In this document: in pieces, positions 58,758 through 64,000 of the stretch
Position numbering within the stretch: the stretch's first letter is position 1
Layout: every line of letters starts with the position of its first letter
NCBI RefSeq assembly: GCF_004366075.1
Contig: NZ_SODU01000005.1
Location: forward strand, 434,001-498,000
Direction of reading: 5' to 3'
Origin: Kribbella pratensis
GTDB taxonomy: Bacteria; Actinomycetota; Actinomycetes; Propionibacteriales; Kribbellaceae
DNA length: 64,000 nt
Program-made: the position numbers and the translations under genes
The notes under the pieces: generated by a model
The model's input: the letters and a program-made list of their open reading frames with translations, nothing else
What the model was told of the DNA's origin: nothing
Databases searched by the model: none

Positions 58758-60814
58758 CGGAGAGCTTGGATGCGGAGGGCGTTGGCCAGGGGGACGGCTA
58801 TGACCCAGCTCGGGTTCCAGGTGTTGGTGTGGCCTCGGCGTTGCCAGTGGGTTTGGAAGACGGCTTCGCCTTGTTCGCCGGGAAGGGGGAAGTTCCAGTC
58901 GTTCGGGGCAGCGGCGACGGTTTGACTCAACGCGTGCAGGGTGGTTCGCGCGGCGGCGACGTACGCGGGGCGGTCGGTGGTCAGGCCGAAGGAGAGGAGT
59001 TCGTACGTCGGGAGGAAGGCGTCGAGGTGGTGGTTCTGCACGCTGACGGTCGGCCAGCCGATCGCGTTGAAGCCGGCGGCGTGAAGAGGCGAGTCCTCGT
59101 CCTGTTCCGGGGACCAGACGTACACCCAGGTGAGGAGCCAGTCGGCGGAGACTTCGCACCAGGTGGCGTACAGCGGGTCGCCGGTGCGGCGGAGGAGTTC
59201 GTAGGCGGCCATGAAGTAGTACATGCCGGCTTCTTTGTCCTCGCAGGCCGCGTCCAGGGTGGAGCGGGAGAACGGCCGGTCGAAGGTCCGCGCGTGCTGG
59301 TCGTGGTACCGGGACAGCCAGACGGTTGCTTCGGACAACAGTTCGTGAGAGTCGAGGACCGACGAGGCCTTCAGAGCGGCCAGTACGCACGGGATGCCCG
59401 CCGAGGAGACCGTCGTCGCAGCTGGCAGGCCGTCGAGTCGCCATCCGACCGGAAAGGTCCCGTCGGCCAACTGAGCGGTACCGCGGAGGAAGGTCATGGC
59501 TTCTTCGAGGGCGTTGAGCCACGACGGCGGGACGGGTTCGTCGTGGTCGCGGAAGAGGGTGATGATGTCGGTCAGGTCGCTGATTGTCTCGCCGTACGCT
59601 CGGCTGGAGACCATGGGGCGGTTACCGGCACGGAAGCTGGTCCAGCGGCGGGTGCTGACCTGGTACGCGTTGTGGCGCAGGCCGGGGGTCGGTGTCGGGC
59701 TGCCGGCCAGGTAGAACTCGACGGCCGCACGGCAGCGGTCGATGCGCAGCCGGTCCCGGGTGTTGAAGCCGACCTGGGCGTCGCACCAGGCGAGCTTCAG
59801 CGCCTGGCCTGTCCAGCCGTACATGAAGTGCCGAGACTTACGCGGCCCGTTGCCGGGAATGTCGCTGAACTTGGTGTACCCGGCGACGGTCCCGGACTGG
59901 TACCACCGGTTGTCCAGGGCAACAGTCTTCAACGTGATGAGCTCGACGAGAGCCAATCCGGGTGAACCAGCGGCCGTGAAGAGGGTGCGCGCACTCTCGA
60001 CAAGGTGCCGAAACGCGTGACCGCGGAGCTCCTGCCGTCCCCAGTCGAGGACCAGGTGCTGGGTGTATACCTCACCGGGACGCAGCGTGAGGTAGCCGTC
60101 GTCGGTCGCCTCGGTCTCCGCCTTGCTGACGTACCGGACGTCCTGCTTGCCGTCGAACATCAGTACGCCGCTGAGCGCCGCGATCACCGGACCGTCCTGC
60201 CGGATCGCGCCGAGCGAGCCGTACCGGACCTGGCCGTCGCCCGAGCGGCGTGCCTGCGGGCGCGAGATGACGGACAGCCAACGGCGTTCGCGCCCCTCGC
60301 GCCATTCGAGGTTGGCGCCGGGGATCGGGAGCCGGTCCTCCTCGGCGACGAAGCCGCCGCCGGGTGTCGGGCCGATCCGCGGCACGGCGCGGGCCGGGTC
60401 GGCGGACGGGTTGTCGTTGTAGATCACGCCGGGGATGGTGAGCTGGCTGTCCTTCACCCTGCCGAGGTCGAGCAACAGTCCGACGGCGAGGTCGGCGACG
60501 CGGCGCTTGCTCGTGTTACGCCAGCAGAGCTCGAGGTTCAACCGGTCGCCGTCGTCGAACGCCAGCCGCACCTCGACCGCGAGCGGTCCGGTCCGGCAGC
60601 CCGCCCGGTGTTCGCCCGGCCGCCGCGAGATCCACCACCCGTCGGGACACGTCAGCGGGCTGGGCTGCCAGGGGCGACCGGCCGAGCAGGTGAGGAGGTC
60701 GCCCAGCGGGCGTTCCAAGTAGACCGGCCCGTCGACCTGGCCGAACTCGAGCACCACACCGTCCGGTGTGCGACGCAACGAAGCCTGGCGCGGACCAGAC
60801 GTCAGCGCGGGCAT
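58754..60814 (-). CDS. uncharacterised large cytoplasmic protein, probable (alpha/alpha)6 fold
   Basis: 686 residues, no signal peptide. The N-terminal 250 residues are beta-rich (LNLELCWRNTSKRRVADLAVGL). The rest is helical with W/Y-rich segments (HFMYGWTGQALKLAWCDAQ, VSTRRWTSFRAGN, EAGMYYFMAAYELLRRTGD, SPEQDEDSPLHAAGFN). Start ATG overlaps the previous stop by one base (TGATG). The architecture resembles glycosidases or lyases with a beta-sandwich plus helical toroid. Situated between the apiosidase-like pair and GH28, it is a candidate for a pectin or RG-II side-chain enzyme of unassigned family. Confidence 0.72.
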   Translation of the reverse strand: MPALTSGPRQASLRRTPDGVVLEFGQVDGPVYLERPLGDLLTCSAGRPWQPSPLTCPDGWWISRRPGEHRAGCRTGPLAVEVRLAFDDGDRLNLELCWRNTSKRRVADLAVGLLLDLGRVKDSQLTIPGVIYNDNPSADPARAVPRIGPTPGGGFVAEEDRLPIPGANLEWREGRERRWLSVISRPQARRSGDGQVRYGSLGAIRQDGPVIAALSGVLMFDGKQDVRYVSKAETEATDDGYLTLRPGEVYTQHLVLDWGRQELRGHAFRHLVESARTLFTAAGSPGLALVELITLKTVALDNRWYQSGTVAGYTKFSDIPGNGPRKSRHFMYGWTGQALKLAWCDAQVGFNTRDRLRIDRCRAAVEFYLAGSPTPTPGLRHNAYQVSTRRWTSFRAGNRPMVSSRAYGETISDLTDIITLFRDHDEPVPPSWLNALEEAMTFLRGTAQLADGTFPVGWRLDGLPAATTVSSAGIPCVLAALKASSVLDSHELLSEATVWLSRYHDQHARTFDRPFSRSTLDAACEDKEAGMYYFMAAYELLRRTGDPLYATWCEVSADWLLTWVYVWSPEQDEDSPLHAAGFNAIGWPTVSVQNHHLDAFLPTYELLSFGLTTDRPAYVAAARTTLHALSQTVAAAPNDWNFPLPGEQGEAVFQTHWQRRGHTNTWNPSWVIAVPLANALRIQALR

Positions 60815-61989
60815 CAGGACGCCCGGCGGATCTGAATGGCCTGGTACTGCGTGCCGGGCAGCCGGACCGTCAACGTGCCGGCATCAGCGACACTCTCGCG
60901 AGTACGGCGTACCGAGTGGTTCCACACGTCCAGTACGTCGACGTCGTACTCGCCCTCGGGCAGTGAGAACGTCCGGTCCGGGAACTGGTGCTCGCCGAGG
61001 TACTGGAGGTAGTACGAGCCAGGCACCGCGAGCGTCGGGGCGTCGCGGTAGTCGTCGATCGGCTCCACACCGGCGGGCAGTTCGTCCAGCACCTCCCGCA
61101 ACAGCCGCAGCCGTCGCGCGACAACACCAGTGGGCCGACTGCCGCCGTCCGACCACGGCACGACGCTCACGGACGACGGGTCGACGTACCACTCGCCGTG
61201 CGTCACGTAGGCCCCGCGAACTATCCCCTCCCAGATGCGGGTCAGCATCTCCTCAGGCCGGAGGCTGGTGTCGGGGGTAGTGCCGTTGCCTTCGTGGCCA
61301 CATGCGTCAACGAAGACGGGCTTGGCGTGGGCCACACGCAACGCGGACACTCCACGGAGGTTCTCCAGCCGGACGCTCAGGTGAGTCAGCCAGGGCGGTC
61401 CCGGGTCGGTTGCCTCGTGCATCGAGATCAGGTGGCGACTGGAGTCGAGTTCCGCGATCAGCTCGGCCAACTCTCGCGACCTGTCAGCGGACTCCAGGCA
61501 CCAGGTGACATTCCGATAAGCGGCCAGCCGATTCACCGCAGCGCGAACAACAGACGAGTCCGTCGGCAGGACGATGTCAGCCACGATGTCGGCCGCCAGC
61601 AGGTCACGGACCTGGTCCTCGATGCCGTCGGACACCCGCAGCCGGACGCGGTTGAACGGCGAGGCCGCGAGCGCCGGGCGTGCGGCAGCCCACTGCGCCG
61701 GATCACCGAACCACGTGGTCGTGAGCGGGTGGTACGGCGTACCGTCCGCCCAGCGCAATGTGGTGCCAGCACGACGGACAGGACCATGCGAGGTCGCGGG
61801 CGTGCACTCCACAGTCCCGCCGTCGTACGACCAAACGCCTTCCAGATCAGGGCTGTAACGGACCACCCACCCGTCGTCCGACTGGAACGGTTCGACGTAC
61901 GCGGTGGCGCCGGACGTGTGGCGGAACAGCACGCCTGCCGGCGCGGGCACAGGTAGTTCGAGCACGTCCCAGCGTGCTACTGACGTCAT
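60814..61989 (-). CDS. apiosidase-like (DUF5060/DUF4038) paralogue lacking both catalytic Glu
   Basis: 391 residues. It aligns along most of its length with the next gene: RLAAYRNVTWCL against RLAAYRNVWWSL, KPVFVDACGHEGNG against KPVVIDEIGYEGNA, and EMLTRIWEGIVRGAYVTHGE against EMVHRFWQGMSLGGYVGHGE. The acid/base Glu (E250 in the partner) is Ala168 here, and the nucleophile Glu (E328) is Ala229. About 80 residues of the barrel are shortened. The C-terminal sugar-binding domain (YYLQYLGEHQFPDRTFSLPE) is kept. Likely a non-catalytic subunit, sensor or binding protein rather than a pseudogene, since the frame is intact and overlaps neighbours on both sides. Confidence 0.8.
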   Translation of the reverse strand: MTSVARWDVLELPVPAPAGVLFRHTSGATAYVEPFQSDDGWVVRYSPDLEGVWSYDGGTVECTPATSHGPVRRAGTTLRWADGTPYHPLTTTWFGDPAQWAAARPALAASPFNRVRLRVSDGIEDQVRDLLAADIVADIVLPTDSSVVRAAVNRLAAYRNVTWCLESADRSRELAELIAELDSSRHLISMHEATDPGPPWLTHLSVRLENLRGVSALRVAHAKPVFVDACGHEGNGTTPDTSLRPEEMLTRIWEGIVRGAYVTHGEWYVDPSSVSVVPWSDGGSRPTGVVARRLRLLREVLDELPAGVEPIDDYRDAPTLAVPGSYYLQYLGEHQFPDRTFSLPEGEYDVDVLDVWNHSVRRTRESVADAGTLTVRLPGTQYQAIQIRRAS

Positions 61990-63410
61990 CGGGTCCCTCT
62001 CAGGGCGAGGTACGGGGTGGCGGGCAGTGGGATGCGGCTCGGGCCGGAGTACTCGGCCAGCGGGGTGATGGTCATCGCCCGCGTGTCGATCAGGTCGAAG
62101 TGGAAGGGCGAACCGTCCGGCAGGTCCAGCTCGACAGCGGACGGCTGACGGTCGCCGAGGTAGTGCAGGACACAGCGGTCCGCGTCGACCTCACCGTCCG
62201 ACTGCCGCGGCAGCCCCGCGAACACGGCCCGGAGGAAGTCGATCCGCTCCGGGCTCTCGCCGTACAGCCGGCCGCCGATCGAGATCCACGCGCGGGTCTC
62301 CCGGTCGACGAACGACTCGCCGTGCCCGACGTATCCGCCGAGCGACATGCCCTGCCAGAACCGGTGCACCATCTCGTCCGCGGTCAGGTTCCCCCAGCGC
62401 CGGCCGGCATTGCCCTCGTAACCGATCTCGTCGATCACGACCGGCTTCCGGCAGTCCCGCCAGGCAGCGACCTCGGCGCCGTCCCAGTGCTGCACGCTCT
62501 GATGCGTGATCCACGGCTTGGTGAAGTCGTACGGCGTGAAGACCTCGTACATCTTGGTCCCGTTGTGGATCGACCGCAGTCGCTGGTACGGGTCGTACCG
62601 CTGCACCAGCTGCAGCAGCCGGTCCCAGTCCGCGATCGTCTTCTCGTGGTTGAAGTCGTACTCGTTCGACAGCGACCACCAGACGTTCCGGTACGCCGCC
62701 AGCCGCGCGACGACGTACCGCAGATAGGCCGCGTCCTGCGCCGGGGTCATCCGGTCGAAACCCCACACGCCGCGGTCGTACGGGTGGAACAGGATCAGGT
62801 CCGCCTGGACGCCCAGCGCCAGCAGGTCCGCCACCCGCGCCTCGAACTCCCGGAAGAACACCGGGTCGTACCGGTCCACGTCGACCGAACCTGGTGTCGC
62901 CCCGGCGAACGGCGTGCGCTCGGGTCGCATTCCGTCCGTGGGCAGCAGACACATCCGGACCTTGTCGAAAGGTGCTGAGCGCAACGACTCCAGCGTCAGT
63001 TCCTGGAGCTCTTTCGACTCGTACGTCCAGTGGTAACACGTCGTCCCGATGCAGTCGTACCGCGTGCCGTCGGCGTACGAGAAGTGGTGCCTGCCGAGGA
63101 CGTCGACCGGCCCGTGGTTCCCGGGCCCCGGCGGGGAGCACACGAAGCTCCCACGCCGGCCGTCGAGCTCGGGTGCGGAGCTCGACGTGATGTACGACCA
63201 CTCCCCCTCCCGGTCCGGCGAGAACCGCGCCCGGTACGTCCCGTCGCCGTCGTAGAAGCCGTCGACGGTCACCATCCGGTTCCGGAACTGGTACGTGACC
63301 TGGAACTCCACCTCGGCGAACGGATTGCCGCCGGACGGGCCGGTCAGGGTGAGCTCGTGCAGGCCCCACTTCTCCGGGGTGGTGGGGTGGGTAAATCCAA
63401 TGCCGCTCAT
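61986..63410 (-). CDS. apiosidase-like glycoside hydrolase (DUF5060/DUF4038/DUF5605)
   Basis: 474 residues from ATG 63410, overlapping the sialidase-like stop (ATGA). N-terminal DUF5060 beta-sandwich (WGLHELTLTGPSGGNPF, DGFYDGDGTYRARF), TIM barrel of the DUF4038/apiosidase type with acid/base E250 (WWSLSNEYDF) and nucleophile E328 (VVIDEIGYEGN), and a C-terminal collagen-binding-like beta domain (LHYLGDRQPSAVELDLPDG). GH140 apiosidases of RG-II belong to this fold. No signal peptide, so intracellular. Specificity for apiosyl linkages is inferred from the RuBisCO-like/OiaK neighbours. Confidence 0.82.
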   Translation of the reverse strand: MSGIGFTHPTTPEKWGLHELTLTGPSGGNPFAEVEFQVTYQFRNRMVTVDGFYDGDGTYRARFSPDREGEWSYITSSSAPELDGRRGSFVCSPPGPGNHGPVDVLGRHHFSYADGTRYDCIGTTCYHWTYESKELQELTLESLRSAPFDKVRMCLLPTDGMRPERTPFAGATPGSVDVDRYDPVFFREFEARVADLLALGVQADLILFHPYDRGVWGFDRMTPAQDAAYLRYVVARLAAYRNVWWSLSNEYDFNHEKTIADWDRLLQLVQRYDPYQRLRSIHNGTKMYEVFTPYDFTKPWITHQSVQHWDGAEVAAWRDCRKPVVIDEIGYEGNAGRRWGNLTADEMVHRFWQGMSLGGYVGHGESFVDRETRAWISIGGRLYGESPERIDFLRAVFAGLPRQSDGEVDADRCVLHYLGDRQPSAVELDLPDGSPFHFDLIDTRAMTITPLAEYSGPSRIPLPATPYLALRGTR

Positions 63411-64000
63411 GGCAATCGGTCTCCTGCCTGGATCCACTCGGGCGCCAGGATCACGTGCTTGATGGTCTTGCGCAGGTACGAGTACGCGACGTGCAACTGC
63501 CCGTCGCGGGTCTGCAGCAGCGTCGGGTACGAGTAGCCGAACTCGTTCTCCCGGTACTCCTCGTCCTGCACCTGCAGGTTCCGCCAGTACGGCCAGGTAG
63601 CGCCGTCGTCCTCGGACAGTGCCAGCGTGAGCGGGGTCCGCAGGGTCTTCCGGCGTACGCCGCCCTTGCCGTCGTCGACCCAGCGGAACTGGTCACGCTC
63701 GGCCGACGAGTCGTTGAACACCATGACGAGCCGGCCGTCGGACAGCCGCAGTACCTGGACCGCCGAGTTGTTGTTCGGCAGGGTGGTGCGCTCCGGCGAG
63801 GTCCAGGTCCGGCCGTTGTCCTTCGAGACCGACCGGTGGATGCGGTCGGCGGCACGGCTGCGGAAGTACCCGACGAGCTCGCCGGGCGACAGCTCGACGA
63901 CGCTCATCTGCACCTGCCCGATCGCGTCCGGCAAGTCCACCGCCGACCAGGTCTCGCCCTGGTCGGTGCTGAGTTGAAGAACGCTCCGCTCGGCGGTCTT
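63407..64000 (-). CDS. sialidase-like BNR-repeat protein, C-terminal part (5' end outside window)
   Basis: The frame is open to the window edge. A GTG at 63940 is only an internal candidate, because STDQGETWSA is encoded upstream of it. Three Asp-box BNR repeats, S-x-D-x-G-x-T-W, are visible: STDQGETW, SKDNGRTW and SEDDGATW. YSYPTLLQTRDGQLHVAYSY is the late blade pattern of sialidase-fold exo-enzymes. In RG-II loci this fold (GH33) removes DHA or Kdo; here that is a guess from neighbours. It overlaps the apiosidase-like start (ATGA). Confidence 0.82.
   Translation of the reverse strand, partial: KTAERSVLQLSTDQGETWSAVDLPDAIGQVQMSVVELSPGELVGYFRSRAADRIHRSVSKDNGRTWTSPERTTLPNNNSAVQVLRLSDGRLVMVFNDSSAERDQFRWVDDGKGGVRRKTLRTPLTLALSEDDGATWPYWRNLQVQDEEYRENEFGYSYPTLLQTRDGQLHVAYSYLRKTIKHVILAPEWIQAGDRLP

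Noticed and set aside
60814-61989. Pseudogene of the apiosidase-like gene
   Set aside because: The frame is intact and overlaps both neighbours by 1-4 bp; only the catalytic residues and part of the barrel are changed.

Overview
High-GC actinobacterial DNA, most like a soil Kribbella/Nocardioidaceae-type genome. This is inferred from the GC-rich codon use, many GTG starts, ATGA/GTGA overlaps, a DUF222-HNH (13E12-type) gene, and the density of LacI regulators, CUT1 ABC transporters and Tat- or Sec-exported glycosidases. No rRNA, tRNA, CRISPR array, prophage or intact insertion sequence was seen.

The window reads as a plant-pectin utilisation region with a rhamnogalacturonan-II (RG-II) flavour. 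Left part (1-25 kb): the end of a GDSL esterase; an Lpl/Ytc-type oligosaccharide ABC transporter (715-4258); then a long minus-strand run (17532 down to 4377). That run holds a second CUT1 transporter, an (alpha/alpha)6-type protein, an RraA-fold aldolase-like protein, two tandem secreted beta-helix proteins and an SDR/CaiB/enoyl-CoA hydratase/metallo-beta-lactamase set. Divergent from it lies a regulator that joins an IS630-type HTH to a GntR-FCD protein, followed by a fuconolactonase-like amidohydrolase, a GH95 fucosidase, a GH95-like protein and a HIT protein.

Middle (25-47 kb): an SDR/HxlR pair, a repeat-bearing DUF222-HNH gene with a truncated 3' copy beside it, GH2 and GH42 beta-galactosidases, a LacI regulator, four GH28 polygalacturonase-family genes (three exported, one cytoplasmic), an exported alpha/beta hydrolase, and an SGNH-esterase/CE8 pectin methylesterase fusion divergent from a second LacI gene.

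Right part (47-64 kb): GH78 rhamnosidase and a GH127-superfamily protein, divergent from an MDR dehydrogenase / RuBisCO-like protein / DUF1537 kinase operon that resembles the OiaX-OiaK arm of D-apiose catabolism. Then come a secreted lipase-like protein and a minus-strand operon of a sialidase-like BNR protein, an apiosidase-like (DUF5060/DUF4038) protein, a twin of it lacking both catalytic glutamates, an (alpha/alpha)6-type protein and a cytoplasmic GH28.

Two operator families link these pieces: TGCAATCGTTTGCA (34446 and 37239) and GGTAAA[C/G]CTTTGCC (37139, 51761, a variant at 45285). The picture is extracellular de-esterification and backbone cutting, uptake by CUT1 transporters, intracellular trimming, and catabolism of released sugars including apiose and fucose. 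A second theme is in-frame or near-start tandem repeats within several of these genes.
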